Shown piece by piece: positions 9,622 through 20,873 of a stretch of 64,000 nucleotides of DNA. The DNA is from Bacillus thermozeamaize. GTDB lineage: Bacteria > Bacillota > Bacilli > ZCTH02-B2. The notes under the pieces were generated by a model. The model was not told the DNA's origin, did no database searches, and saw only the letters and a list, made by a program, of their open reading frames with translations. Position 1 is the stretch's first letter. Each line of letters begins with the position of its first letter. The stretch lies in the NCBI GenBank assembly GCA_002159075.1, contig LZRT01000079.1, positions 1-64,000 on the forward strand, given 5' to 3'. The translations under genes were made by a program, and so were the position numbers.

Positions 9622-9891
9622 TTATTCGCCCTGCTTTTGCACGACCGTGTTGACCGCATGGCGCTCAAAGGTCAGCTTCGTATTTTCGTTGACACGCAAC
9701 ACCACTTGATCATCATTGAGATCGACAATCGTGCCATGAAGCCCCCCAATGGTGATCACCTTATCTCCCTTCTTCAGGGCATCCAACATGGCCATCCGCT
9801 CTTTCTGGCGTTTTTGTTGCGGGCGAATCAGCAGAAAGTAAAACACCACCAACATCAAAATTAGCGGTAAAAACGCAGCCAGCGAATCCAT
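9622..9891 (-). CDS. yajC: Preprotein translocase subunit YajC
   Basis: Small single-span membrane protein associated with SecDF. The hydrophobic segment LPLILMLVVFYFLLIRPQQK is followed by a basic stretch and the conserved KGDKVITIGGLHG motif, all standard for YajC. The start is uncertain among GTG 9903, GTG 9897 and ATG 9891, all near GAGGGGG; ATG 9891 (89 residues) is preferred. It is the last gene of the queA-tgt-yajC unit. Confidence 0.93.
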   Translation of the reverse strand: MDSLAAFLPLILMLVVFYFLLIRPQQKRQKERMAMLDALKKGDKVITIGGLHGTIVDLNDDQVVLRVNENTKLTFERHAVNTVVQKQGE

Positions 9892-9908
9892 CTCCACATT
9901 CACCCCCT

Positions 9909-12100
<2,192 letters not shown>

Positions 12101-12202
12101 TGCAGCTTCCCCTTTTTTCTGCCATTTTTGTTAGTGGTTGCATGCCGTTTACGTTTACATGCCGAACCTTGTGATGCTTGTCTTGCACTCATGTCGCCGT
12201 CT

Positions 12203-12421
12203 TTACCGAAACAAGCGGAAAAGCGAAAAAAGCAGCGTCAACAAGATGCTCAAAAGGATGCTGGTGGTGATTGGGAAGTAGAAGCTGAAGTTTTCTTTCT
12301 CGACGACGATATCCCCCGGAAGGCGGCCGAGCGACAAAAACTTCCCCCCAAACTGCCAGAGCAATCCCGCCAGAATCAGCACCACCCCGGCCGCGATCAG
12401 CATTTTAGCTACCGGATTCAT
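12203..12421 (-). CDS. DUF2905 family small membrane protein
   Basis: Protein of 72 residues with two hydrophobic helices separated by the conserved loop [20 protein letters not shown], which defines DUF2905. Function unknown. It begins within the last 17 nt of ruvB and lies between ruvB and queA, a place where this family is often found. Confidence 0.88.
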   Translation of the reverse strand: MNPVAKMLIAAGVVLILAGLLWQFGGKFLSLGRLPGDIVVEKENFSFYFPITTSILLSILLTLLFSLFRLFR

Positions 12422-13415
12422 GCGGATATGGCCTCCCGAAATGGTGATATGCCGCAGGCGTCAGCACCCGCCCGCGCGGAGTTCGCTTTAAAAAGCCGAT
12501 CTGGAGCAGATAAGGCTCATACACGTCCTCGATGGTCTGCGCATCTTCCCCAATGGCGGCAGCCATCGTCTCCAGACCGACCGGCCCGCCGTTAAACTTT
12601 TCCATCACCGTCCTGAGCAGCCGATGGTCCACTTCATCCAGACCGAGACGGTCCACCTGCATCCGCCCCAGCGCCTCCCGCGCCTGGCTGGCCGTGATGA
12701 ACCCATCGCCGCGCACCTGGGCAAAATCCCGCACCCGCTTCAACAGGCGGTTGGCAATCCGCGGCGTGCCGCGCGAGCGGCATGCCACCTCCCGCGCTGC
12801 CGCCTCTTCCAGACGCACGCCCAGCAAATCAGCGGAGCGAAGCAGGATCAGGACCAGCTCGTCGACCGAATAAAACTCGAGCCGGCTGACCACGCCGAAG
12901 CGATCCCGAAGGGGAGCCGACAATAAACCGGCCCGGGTCGTCGCCCCGATCAGAGTAAACGGCGGCAAGTCCAAACGAATGGAACGCGCTCCTGGCCCTT
13001 TGCCGATCACGATATCCAATGCGTAATCCTCCATCGCCGGATAAAGCACCTCTTCGACGCTGGACGGAAGGCGGTGGATCTCGTCAATGAACAGGACATC
13101 CCCGTACTGCAGGTTGGTCAAAATGGCCGCCAGGTCCCCGGGCCGTTCAATCGCCGGACCGGAGGTCACCCGGATCGAGACGCCCAGTTCATTGGCGATA
13201 ATGTGGGAAAGGGTGGTCTTCCCCAGACCGGGCGGTCCATACAACAAGACGTGGTCGAGCGCTTCTTGCCGCATCTTGGCCGCATCGATAAAAATGCGCA
13301 AATTTTCCTTCAGCGCCTCTTGTCCGATATATTCGGAAAGAAAACGCGGCCGCAGACTGTACTCCACTCCCTGATCCTCAGGGAGCAGATGGCTTGTGAT
13401 CATCCGCTCTTCCAA
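12405..13415 (-). CDS. ruvB: Holliday junction branch migration ATPase RuvB
   Basis: Hexameric AAA+ motor that drives branch migration with RuvA. Walker [11 protein letters not shown], Walker [10 protein letters not shown], sensor 1 (IGATTRAG), the arginine finger region (APLRDRFG) and a C-terminal winged-helix domain ending in [16 protein letters not shown] are all present. Length 336 is standard. Start is TTG with GGAGGG close upstream; ATG four codons later is a weaker alternative. ruvA lies upstream, separated by about 80 nt that contain short repeats. Confidence 0.98.
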   Translation of the reverse strand: MEERMITSHLLPEDQGVEYSLRPRFLSEYIGQEALKENLRIFIDAAKMRQEALDHVLLYGPPGLGKTTLSHIIANELGVSIRVTSGPAIERPGDLAAILTNLQYGDVLFIDEIHRLPSSVEEVLYPAMEDYALDIVIGKGPGARSIRLDLPPFTLIGATTRAGLLSAPLRDRFGVVSRLEFYSVDELVLILLRSADLLGVRLEEAAAREVACRSRGTPRIANRLLKRVRDFAQVRGDGFITASQAREALGRMQVDRLGLDEVDHRLLRTVMEKFNGGPVGLETMAAAIGEDAQTIEDVYEPYLLQIGFLKRTPRGRVLTPAAYHHFGRPYPHESGS

Positions 13416-13463
13416 GTCACCCTCCCCTCCCCTTCCCTGACCCTCAGTGAATCCTGATCCTCA

Positions 13464-13507
13464 ATGTATGATCTATTCTCTCATCATGCATGATCTATTC
13501 TCTCATC
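13464..13507. repeat. 22-bp tandem duplication at the end of ruvA
   Basis: Two adjacent 22-bp units (13464-13485 and 13486-13507) differ at one base. The second includes the last codons and stop of ruvA, so the C-terminal Met-Arg-Glu-stop coding sequence is copied again just after the gene. It looks like a recent replication-slippage duplication. Confidence 0.85.
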
Positions 13508-14139
13508 GCAAGGCGGGCAAGCCGCTGCAGGGCCAATCGCAGAGCCTCCTCCACCGTCAGCTCCTGCAGGCGATCCCCGTCACGGGACAAGTCGCTGAGC
13601 GCCTGGCGTATCTCAGCCTCCCTGTATCCAAGGGAAGCAAGTCCCGCCGCCACCTCGTTCCACAGGCTCCGTTCCTCCGGAAAACGCTTCGGCCCTTTCC
13701 GGCCGCCTTCCGGCACCGGCTCAAGCACAGGAATGGCGGATGTGACCTTGTCTTTTAGCTCCACGATTAAACGCTCGGCCGTCTTCTTCCCGACTCCAGG
13801 CAAGCGCGTCAAAAAAGGCAAGTCCGCCTGGCAAATGGCCGCAGCAATCTCGCGGGATGAGGCAGCGGCAAGGATCGCCATGGCCATTTTCGGCCCGATC
13901 CCGGTCACGGTCATCAACTGCCGGAACAACGTCCGCTCCGCCAGTTCGGCAAAGCCGTACAACAGCCATTCATCCTCCCGCACATGCAGGTGGGTATATA
14001 CCTGGATGACATCGTCAGAGGAACACCCCCTGAACTGTCCTGGTGCCGGGCAAAAGATGCGGTATCCAATTCCTCCCACATCCAGGACAATTGATTCGTC
14101 ATCCAATGCCACCAGCCGGCCACGCAGATATTCGATCAT
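13495..14139 (-). CDS. ruvA: Holliday junction DNA helicase RuvA
   Basis: Tetrameric junction-binding subunit. The product starts MIEYLRGRLV, with two helix-hairpin-helix segments (LMTVTGIGPKMAMAIL and LTRLPGVGKKTAERLI, residues about 70-130) and a C-terminal domain III joined by a variable linker. At 214 residues it is slightly longer than the usual 200, the extra being in the linker (VPEGGRKGPKRFPEE). The ATG overlaps the ruvC stop as ATGA. A longer in-frame start at 14196 would lie within ruvC and is not supported. Confidence 0.96.
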   Translation of the reverse strand: MIEYLRGRLVALDDESIVLDVGGIGYRIFCPAPGQFRGCSSDDVIQVYTHLHVREDEWLLYGFAELAERTLFRQLMTVTGIGPKMAMAILAAASSREIAAAICQADLPFLTRLPGVGKKTAERLIVELKDKVTSAIPVLEPVPEGGRKGPKRFPEERSLWNEVAAGLASLGYREAEIRQALSDLSRDGDRLQELTVEEALRLALQRLARLAMRE

Positions 14140-14642
14140 CCGCGCGGCACCCCAGTCCCTACGCGGCGCAGCAACGGCAGGCGAAAAGCGTGGCAAAGCG
14201 CAACGGCCAGGGCATCCGCCACGTCATCCGGCCGCAACGGTTCAGACAAAGAAAGCAGCCGCTGCACCATCTCTTGGACCTGCTGCTTGTCCGCTCGGCC
14301 GTAACCGACCACCCCTTGCTTGACTTGCAATGGGGTGTATTCGTATACCGGCACGCCATGCTGCACGGCCGCCAGCAGGATGACGCCCCGCGCCTGGCCG
14401 ACCGTAAAGGCAGTGGTCACGTTGCGGTTAAAATACAACTCCTCCACTGCCAGGCAATCCGGTGCATATTCTTCGATGAGCGCGGATACCCCCTTGTAAA
14501 TCCTCTCCAGCCGTTCGGCAACCGAAATCTCGGCAGGCGTCCGGATGCACCCGTACTGGACCGGGCGGATTCGCATCTGTGACTCATCCACAATCCCGTA
14601 CCCAACAATGGCCAAACCTGGATCAATCCCCATGATTCGCAT
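14136..14642 (-). CDS. ruvC: Crossover junction endodeoxyribonuclease RuvC
   Basis: Holliday junction resolvase. The N-terminal MRIMGIDPG carries the first catalytic Asp; VEELYF provides the conserved Glu and DVADALAVALCH the C-terminal acidic cluster, as in RNase H-fold resolvases. The ATG at 14642 follows GGAAGGA by about 8 nt and gives 168 residues; the 13 codons before it are not family-like. Note that B. subtilis lacks RuvC and uses RecU, while many other Firmicutes have it. Confidence 0.95.
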   Translation of the reverse strand: MRIMGIDPGLAIVGYGIVDESQMRIRPVQYGCIRTPAEISVAERLERIYKGVSALIEEYAPDCLAVEELYFNRNVTTAFTVGQARGVILLAAVQHGVPVYEYTPLQVKQGVVGYGRADKQQVQEMVQRLLSLSEPLRPDDVADALAVALCHAFRLPLLRRVGTGVPRG

Positions 14643-14724
14643 GCATGCCGCCCATCCTTCCGATAACGTATCCCATTTCATTTGTCCCGATTATTGTACC
14701 ACAAGAGACCCGTCATGGGGCCAG

Positions 14725-15291
14725 TCACGAATCTGACCGGATGAATTCCGCGTAGGTGGACAAAACGCTGTGAAACTCTGTGACGGATGTCACGCGAATC
14801 CCCTCACGCAGCTGCCGGGCCACCTCTTTGGGCAAGCTGGACTCCAACCGCTCCATATCCAGCTGGTAAAAGGTGCGAATCACGTTCCCCTCATCAGGCG
14901 GGCCGTAAAAAAGCGTCATCAATCCCTCGTCCGTAATGCCAAAAAAGCCGTTGGCCTTGCATTGGGGGGCCAAATCTTCCACTTCTTTCCTTAAAACCAG
15001 GCGGTGGTCCGTTTGCTCCACGACTTCCCAATCGCTGTAACGCTTTCGCACCGTCTCTGCCGTTGCCGTCACCAGGGTCCTCTCCTCCAGCACCTCGCCG
15101 CATACATAATGGCGGCGCAGAATCACCTCAAGGGGCCCCCCCGATGAAAACACGGCGGTTGTCTCGCCCGTTTCCTCTCCGCGTTCCGGACTCAAAAAAC
15201 CGAACAGCAACAGCCATCCGCCGACAAACAACATGGCTGCAATGGAACTAAATGTGATGATCAGATACCAGTGCTTGTTTTTCCGGATCAT
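14725..15291 (-). CDS. bofC: Forespore regulator BofC
   Basis: Secreted or membrane-anchored protein with an N-terminal signal/TM helix (residues about 8-32). In B. subtilis BofC enters the intermembrane space and restrains the SpoIVB protease, thus delaying pro-sigmaK processing. The LRRHYVCGEVLEE segment and the C-terminal FFGITDEGLMTLFYGPP region match the BofC family. The 188-residue length is near that of the family. The only SD is a weak AAAGGGG 12 nt upstream. It precedes ruvC as in B. subtilis, and its targets' pathway (spoIVFA/FB) is encoded 18 kb away. Confidence 0.88.
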   Translation of the reverse strand: MIRKNKHWYLIITFSSIAAMLFVGGWLLLFGFLSPERGEETGETTAVFSSGGPLEVILRRHYVCGEVLEERTLVTATAETVRKRYSDWEVVEQTDHRLVLRKEVEDLAPQCKANGFFGITDEGLMTLFYGPPDEGNVIRTFYQLDMERLESSLPKEVARQLREGIRVTSVTEFHSVLSTYAEFIRSDS

Positions 15292-15360
15292 CTACAAAAC
15301 AAACCCCTTTGGCTGGATGATTATTCCTAGTATGACCACTGCCAGAGGGGTTATACACCT

Positions 15361-16098
15361 CTACGCTTCCCCTTCGTCGATTTCCACGTTGCTGTAGACA
15401 TTCTGTACGTCGTCCAGTTCTTCCAAAGCCTCCAGCAGCAACATCATTTTATGCGCTTCTTCCCCGGTCAGGTGCACCGTGTTTTGCGGCAGATAGGTCA
15501 CTTCCGCCGTCGAAAAGCGGAATCCCTCCTTCTCCAACGCGTCATACACCGTTTGAAAATCATCGGGGCTGGTGATGATCTCATAACCCTTTTCATCCGT
15601 CCGGAAATCCTCCGCCCCGGCCTCCAGCGCCAGCATCATCAACGCATCTTCATCATGCGCCGCAAAATCCTTGTCGACCACCAGCAGCCCTTTGCGTTCA
15701 AACATCCAGCTCACGCATCCCGTCTCACCGAGGTTCCCGCCCCGCTTGGAAAACACATGGCGCACTTCGGCGGCAGAGCGATTGCGATTGTCCGTCAGCA
15801 CCTCCACCATCACGGCCGCGCCTCCGGGACCATACCCCTCGTATGTAATCTCCTCATACTGGACGCCCTCCAGCTCACCCAGCGCTTTTTTGATCGTCCG
15901 TTCAATGTTCTCCTGCGGCATGTTGGCTGCACGCGCTTTTTGGATGGCCGCCTTCAAGCGTCCGTTGGTGTCCGGGTTGCCGCCGCCCAGACGGGTGGCG
16001 ACAAAAATCTCCCGGGAAATCTTCGTGAACAGGCGCCCGCGCAGTTGATCCTGCTTGCCCTTCCGGTGTTGGATGTTTTTCCACTTCGAGTGTCCGGC
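15361..16098 (-). CDS. yebC: YebC/PmpR family protein
   Basis: Conserved protein of 245 residues (MAGHSKWKNIQHRKGKQD at the N-terminus, GYGPGGAAVMVEVLTDNRNR in the middle). The family was annotated as transcriptional regulators; later work on YebC homologues points to ribosome-associated translation of proline-rich sequences. The ATG at 16098 is preceded by AAGAAGGTGG. It stands alone between nadE and bofC. Confidence 0.95.
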   Translation of the reverse strand, partial: AGHSKWKNIQHRKGKQDQLRGRLFTKISREIFVATRLGGGNPDTNGRLKAAIQKARAANMPQENIERTIKKALGELEGVQYEEITYEGYGPGGAAVMVEVLTDNRNRSAAEVRHVFSKRGGNLGETGCVSWMFERKGLLVVDKDFAAHDEDALMMLALEAGAEDFRTDEKGYEIITSPDDFQTVYDALEKEGFRFSTAEVTYLPQNTVHLTGEEAHKMMLLLEALEELDDVQNVYSNVEIDEGEA

Positions 16099-16135
16099 CA
16101 TCTGTTCCACCTTCTTCCCTTCAATCCTTCTTCCC

Positions 16136-16888
16136 TCAAATCATCGGCATGGGTTTGCGCTTGTGCGCAGAACGCTGGTGCAAGGTTTCAATGCGCTCGA
16201 TCACGTTTGGGTCTCCTTCTCCTGTGATCAAGTACCGATCCAGATCCTCGTAGGTAAAACCCATCTCCTGCTCATCCGTCTGCCCGGCCCAGAGATCCGC
16301 GCTGGGCGGCTTGTTCAGAATCGAATCGGGAACACCCAGCGCCACGCCCATGCGTCTGACTTCGTGCTTGGTCAAACTGGCCAGCGGATTGAAGTCAGCC
16401 ACCGCATCGCCGCCCTTGGTCATGTAACCGACATACAGCTCACTTCGATTGCACGTATCGGCGACCAAATAACGGCGCTCATTGGCGACGGCATACAGGG
16501 TGGTCATCCGCAGGCGCGCCTTGGTATTCCCCTTGGCCAGGTCCGACAGCGGCTGGATCTGCTGGATGACTTCCATCAACCGGTCAAAGGCCGCCCCCAG
16601 ATCCACCGTCCACAAGTTTAACCCGATCGCTTCTGCAAGGGCCCGCGCGTCGTCTTCGTGGACAGCCTGGGAATAAGCCGGCATCCAGATCCCCACCACC
16701 TTCTCCGCGCCAAGGGCACGCACGCACAACGCCGCCGTGACCGCGCTGTCCAGACCGCCGGAAATGCCCACGACAACGCCTTCAGCGCGGCTTTCCTGCA
16801 CGATCCGGCGGATAAAGGAAACTCTCCTTGCAATCTCTTCTTCCACCCGTTCCTCAAACGCCCGCAAATAGGCAGAAAACCGATCCAT
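16136..16888 (-). CDS. nadE: NH3-dependent NAD(+) synthetase
   Basis: Amidates deamido-NAD to NAD using ammonia and ATP. The PP-loop SGGLDSA is at residues 44-50, and the family motifs TCNRSELYVGYMTKGGD, PSADLWAGQTDE and the C-terminal SAHKR sequence are present. There is no glutaminase domain, so the enzyme should depend on ammonia. The start follows AGGAGGTGA at 4 nt. In B. subtilis nad genes flank safA, and here nadE is next to the safA-like gene. Confidence 0.97.
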   Translation of the reverse strand: MDRFSAYLRAFEERVEEEIARRVSFIRRIVQESRAEGVVVGISGGLDSAVTAALCVRALGAEKVVGIWMPAYSQAVHEDDARALAEAIGLNLWTVDLGAAFDRLMEVIQQIQPLSDLAKGNTKARLRMTTLYAVANERRYLVADTCNRSELYVGYMTKGGDAVADFNPLASLTKHEVRRMGVALGVPDSILNKPPSADLWAGQTDEQEMGFTYEDLDRYLITGEGDPNVIERIETLHQRSAHKRKPMPMI

Positions 16889-16976
16889 ATTCTCACCTCC
16901 TGGTGCTCCTTTTCCAGTTTACAATGATCTTGTTCAAAAAACAAAGCCCCGCAGCTGCCGCTGCAGGGTGTATAGG

Positions 16977-17948
16977 TTACGCCTCGTCTCGCTCATGCTG
17001 TTCTTCCTCGCCCCGGTACATCTTTTTCATGTGAGAGTAGGGATACGGATACCCGTCGCAAGGTTTGTCATGCCAGCCATGCTTATGTTTATCATGCTTG
17101 TAGATGCCGGCCGGCGCCTCCTCATGGTAATACCCGTGATGGTGGTAATGCCCGTAATGGTGGTAGTGCCCGTCATCTAGATAACAGCTGTATCCATAAG
17201 GCACCCAGACGGTAAACGGGGTCCAGGGCGCCGCTTTTTTCTTCGGGGCCGCTTTCTTGTAAGCCTCCGCTTTTTCGGGCATCTTTTCACCTCGGGGCGG
17301 AACCAGACACCAATCAAATCCCCAGGGAAGCGGATGGACGGGCGGATACGGATACATCGGAGACGGATGATAAGGCGCATGATGATAAGGCGGATGATAA
17401 GGATAATGGTGATGGTGATGATCATGCGGCGGGTAATGAGGCGGCGCCGGATGCCACGGGCGCGGGATCCGGATCACGTCCCCCACATTGATCTGATCGG
17501 GATCTTTGATTTGCGGGTTGGCAGCGATGAGGTCCTGCAAGTTGATGCCAAACCGGTGGGCTATCTCCCAGAGCGTATCCCCCGGCTTGACGGTGTAATG
17601 GATGACGTGGCCGCCACGCGTCCACTGTTCCACGTCCATGTCCGAAAACTCATCCAGCTGTCCGCGAAACGCTTCCCCATCTCCTCTGGCTTCTCCTGCA
17701 ACGATGCCATCATCTTCCGGCTCTGCATACGAGTCCTGCGTCTCTACAAACGACTGGGCATACACCGCCGTTTCTCTCGGCGGGGCCTCCACCACGCCTT
17801 TGGAGGGAATGCGAATTTTCATCCCCAGCGTCAGTACATCCGGATCTTCAATCTGCGGATTGGCAGCAAGCAGCACATCCATGTCCACCCCATAATGTTG
17901 GGCGATTTCATACAGCGTGTCGCCTTTACGAACAACGTGGATTTTCAT
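16977..17948 (-). CDS. safA: SafA-like spore coat protein: two LysM domains and a His/Tyr-rich tail
   Basis: Probable spore-coat morphogenetic protein that binds cortex peptidoglycan. LysM1 is at residues about 2-48 and LysM2 at about 115-162, joined by an acidic linker. From residue 163 to 323 the protein is extremely rich in His, Tyr and Pro, with runs such as HDHHHHHYPYHPPYHHAP and HYHHYGHYHHHGYYHEE, and two lone Cys. No signal peptide is seen, as expected for a mother-cell coat protein. The ATG at 17948 has AGGGGG 6 nt upstream. SafA has one LysM in B. subtilis; the second LysM and the His-rich tail differ, so this is a family-level call. Confidence 0.75.
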   Translation of the reverse strand: MKIHVVRKGDTLYEIAQHYGVDMDVLLAANPQIEDPDVLTLGMKIRIPSKGVVEAPPRETAVYAQSFVETQDSYAEPEDDGIVAGEARGDGEAFRGQLDEFSDMDVEQWTRGGHVIHYTVKPGDTLWEIAHRFGINLQDLIAANPQIKDPDQINVGDVIRIPRPWHPAPPHYPPHDHHHHHYPYHPPYHHAPYHPSPMYPYPPVHPLPWGFDWCLVPPRGEKMPEKAEAYKKAAPKKKAAPWTPFTVWVPYGYSCYLDDGHYHHYGHYHHHGYYHEEAPAGIYKHDKHKHGWHDKPCDGYPYPYSHMKKMYRGEEEQHERDEA

Positions 17949-18018
17949 AGTCATCCCCCTATGAGCAAAATTCACTCATAGTGTATGTGTCCATGGGATA
18001 ATTGCTCACTCATTTGGG

Positions 18019-18864
18019 CTATTTTCTAAAACATGGATAGCTGCCCAAGAGGCTGACGCCGCAACCCAGCGCCTGAATCTCGGAAATCACGCCCTGCAGC
18101 AAAACGCTTTCAGCATGCTGCTCCACATCCATAAAAAAATGATAGGTTCCCAATTTTCGCTTGGTCGGCCGCGAAACCAGCCTCGTCAGGTTCAGTTTCC
18201 GCCAAGCAAAGGCTGCCAATACCTGATACAAAGCTCCGGGATAATCTTCCGGCAAGAATACCACAAGGCTGGACTTGACCGGTTCTTTGCCGCTTCGCCT
18301 CAGCCAATCGTCGGTCCGGCTGACGACGATAAAGCTGGTCCGGTTGTCCGGATAGTCCTGGGCCGCCTCGCGGATAATCTGAAGGCCATACAATTCGGCG
18401 GCCAGGCGCGTGCCGATGGCCAGCCAGGGCTCATCCGGATGCTGGCTCACATGCAGGGCTGCTTCTGAAGTGCTGTTGGTGTAGACGAGCTCCGCCGCCG
18501 GAAAACTCTCCCGCAAAAACCGCCGGCATTGCGCGACGGCCTGCGGATGGGAATAAATTCTCTCGACAGCCTCCGGATCCCAGTGCCGGCTCCCCATAAT
18601 CTGCTGTTCAATGGGCATCGTCAGCTCCGCGGTGATGGACAGCTCCTGATGATCGATCAGCCAGTCCAGCGTCATGTTGACCGAACCTTCAATGGAGTTT
18701 TCAATCGGCACGACGGCGCCGGTCAGCTTTCCATCCCACACGGCCTCCAGACAATCCGGGATGCTCCGAAAAGGGATCAGCTGCTCCGGAGAAAAGAAAA
18801 AACGGGCCGCCTCTTCGGAAAAGGACCCCTGCGGGCCCAAGAACGCAAATCGTCTCTCGTTCAT
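18019..18864 (-). CDS. pheA: Prephenate dehydratase
   Basis: Converts prephenate to phenylpyruvate in phenylalanine synthesis. Residues 1-185 form the PDT domain (FLGPQGSFSEEAA, VPIENSIEGSV, and NRTSFIVVSR with the conserved TSF). The C-terminal ACT domain (SSLVVFLPEDYPGALYQVLA, then GTYHFFMDVE) should bind phenylalanine for feedback inhibition. The start overlaps the thrB stop as ATGA, so it is translationally coupled to the threonine genes rather than directly to pheB. Confidence 0.97.
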   Translation of the reverse strand: MNERRFAFLGPQGSFSEEAARFFFSPEQLIPFRSIPDCLEAVWDGKLTGAVVPIENSIEGSVNMTLDWLIDHQELSITAELTMPIEQQIMGSRHWDPEAVERIYSHPQAVAQCRRFLRESFPAAELVYTNSTSEAALHVSQHPDEPWLAIGTRLAAELYGLQIIREAAQDYPDNRTSFIVVSRTDDWLRRSGKEPVKSSLVVFLPEDYPGALYQVLAAFAWRKLNLTRLVSRPTKRKLGTYHFFMDVEQHAESVLLQGVISEIQALGCGVSLLGSYPCFRK

Positions 18865-19808
18865 CGGGAACTCCCTTCCAATACTTCCTCCCTTTCCACT
18901 TCTGCCCCATCGCTCCAGGGCCGGAAACTGTAAACTTGCGCCTCAATCCCCTTCTCCAGAAACACCTGCCTCATAAAGCGCGCCAGCTCAGGCTGCTCCC
19001 CCTCGCTCAACGCCAGCACAGACGGCCCGGCTCCACTGAGCGCACAGCCCAACGCGCCATATTCCTGCCCGCGTTCCAGGATCTCCTGCATCCCCGGCAC
19101 CAGCGCAGCCCGGTATGGCTGATGCAGGCGGTCGCGCATCGCGTGGCGGAGCATCTGAAGCTTTCCGCTCGCCAAAGCGGCGACGAGAAAACCGGTGTGG
19201 CTGAGATTGAACACCGCGTCCTCCTTGCTGTAATGCATGGGCAGCGCTCCCCTCGCCCGTTCCGTGGGAAGGGGATAGGAGGGGACGGCCAGCGTCACAT
19301 GGAGAGAGGCAGGCGGCATCAACTTTTGGCAATAGGCCCTTTGACCGTCCCAGATGGTCACGACCAGTCCGCCATACAGGGAGGCGCCGACGTTATCCGG
19401 ATGTCCCTCCAGGCGCGTGGCAATTTGGAACAGTTCATCCGTTGAAAAAGGTTTTTCCTGATCCGCCAGCAGCACGTTGCCCGCCAGCAGACCGCCGATG
19501 ATGGCTGCCGCGCTGCTGCCCAATCCCCTCGTCAAAGGGATCTGGCTTTCCATGACCAGCTCAACAGGAGGCGGCTCGAGGTTTCGCAGTGCAAAAAGGT
19601 GTCCAATCATTTGCACCACCAGGTTATCCTCGTTCTCCGGCAGCCCCTGAAGGACTGGTCCTTGCAACACCACTTTCGTCCGCACGCTGCGGCGAACCTG
19701 GATGGTGGTGAACAATGGCAGGGCCATCCCCAGGGAATCAAAGCCCGGACCCAGATTGGCCGTGCTGGCCGGCACGCGAATCCGCACCCACATCTCAGGC
19801 TGGCTCAT
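18861..19808 (-). CDS. thrB: Homoserine kinase
   Basis: GHMP-family kinase that phosphorylates homoserine for threonine synthesis. The N-terminal [18 protein letters not shown] and the glycine-rich ATP loop [16 protein letters not shown] (about residues 94-109) are diagnostic, and [12 protein letters not shown] is the third GHMP motif. The length of 315 is normal. It overlaps thrC upstream and pheA downstream by 4 nt each. Confidence 0.97.
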   Translation of the reverse strand: MSQPEMWVRIRVPASTANLGPGFDSLGMALPLFTTIQVRRSVRTKVVLQGPVLQGLPENEDNLVVQMIGHLFALRNLEPPPVELVMESQIPLTRGLGSSAAAIIGGLLAGNVLLADQEKPFSTDELFQIATRLEGHPDNVGASLYGGLVVTIWDGQRAYCQKLMPPASLHVTLAVPSYPLPTERARGALPMHYSKEDAVFNLSHTGFLVAALASGKLQMLRHAMRDRLHQPYRAALVPGMQEILERGQEYGALGCALSGAGPSVLALSEGEQPELARFMRQVFLEKGIEAQVYSFRPWSDGAEVEREEVLEGSSR

Positions 19809-20872
19809 GGCTGATTCACACCTTGAATGATCCCCAGCACCGACTCATATTCTGCGGGAACCACCTTGACCTCTTGCCCCACCACTTCCAGGGCTGTTCC
19901 GGGGTCTTTCAAACCGTTCCCCGTCAGGACACAGACCACGCTCGCTCCGCGTGGCAGCTGGCCTTGCCGATGACGCTTAATCACACCGGCCAGGGAAGCG
20001 GCGGAAGCTGGTTCGGCAAAAATCCCTTCGGTGGCTGCCAGCTTCCGGTAAGCAGCCAGGATCTCCTCGTCCGTGACGTAATCGATCCGTCCTCCCGATT
20101 CTTCCGCCGCCTGCACAGCCTGAGACCAGCTGGCAGGATTGCCAATCCGGATGGCTGTCGCCACCGTCTCCGGATTGGCAATCGGATGTCCCTTGACGAT
20201 CGCGGCCGCCCCCTCCGCTTCAAATCCCCACATCTGGGGCTTTTTATCCACCTTGCCGGCTTCATAATAAGTCTTGAATCCCTTCCAATACGCCGTGATG
20301 TTTCCGGCGTTGCCCACCGGTATGGCCAGGATGTCCGGGGCGGTGCCGAGCTGCTCGCACACTTCAAAGGCAGCCGTTTTCTGCCCCTCGATCCGGTACG
20401 GGTTGACCGAGTTGACCAGTGTAATCGGCTCTTTCGCCGATATTTCCCGGACAATGGCCAGCGCCTCGTCAAAATTCCCTTCAATCGCCACGATTTCAGC
20501 GCCGTACATCACCGCCTGGGCCAGCTTCCCCATCGCGATTTTGCCGTTCGGGATGACCACGATGCAACGCAGTCCTGCCAATGCCGCATAAGCGGCGGCA
20601 GATGCCGACGTATTGCCGGTCGAAGCGCAGATGATGCTCCGGCTGCCCTCTTCCACCGCCTTGGCGACTGCCATCACCATGCCCCTGTCCTTGAAGGAAC
20701 CGGTCGGGTTTAATCCTTCAAACTTCAGGTACAGGTGGACGCCCAGCTCTTCGGAAAGCCGCCTGGCCGGGTAGAGGGGGGTATTCCCCTCATAAAGGGT
20801 CAGTCGGGGTGTCTTTTCAGTGACAGGTAAGTATGCTTGAAATGACTGGATAATTCCTTCCCAACGTGCCAA
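19805..20872 (-). CDS. thrC: Threonine synthase
   Basis: PLP enzyme forming threonine from O-phosphohomoserine. The PLP lysine lies in [11 protein letters not shown]; the phosphate-binding loop is [14 protein letters not shown]. The frame opens at TTG 20890, but AAGGAGG sits inside that extension. The TTG at 20872, 8 nt after the SD and one base after the hom stop, gives the usual N-terminus ([16 protein letters not shown]) and 355 residues, so I use it. Confidence 0.96.
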   Translation of the reverse strand: MARWEGIIQSFQAYLPVTEKTPRLTLYEGNTPLYPARRLSEELGVHLYLKFEGLNPTGSFKDRGMVMAVAKAVEEGSRSIICASTGNTSASAAAYAALAGLRCIVVIPNGKIAMGKLAQAVMYGAEIVAIEGNFDEALAIVREISAKEPITLVNSVNPYRIEGQKTAAFEVCEQLGTAPDILAIPVGNAGNITAYWKGFKTYYEAGKVDKKPQMWGFEAEGAAAIVKGHPIANPETVATAIRIGNPASWSQAVQAAEESGGRIDYVTDEEILAAYRKLAATEGIFAEPASAASLAGVIKRHRQGQLPRGASVVCVLTGNGLKDPGTALEVVGQEVKVVPAEYESVLGIIQGVNQP

Positions 20873-20873
20873 C

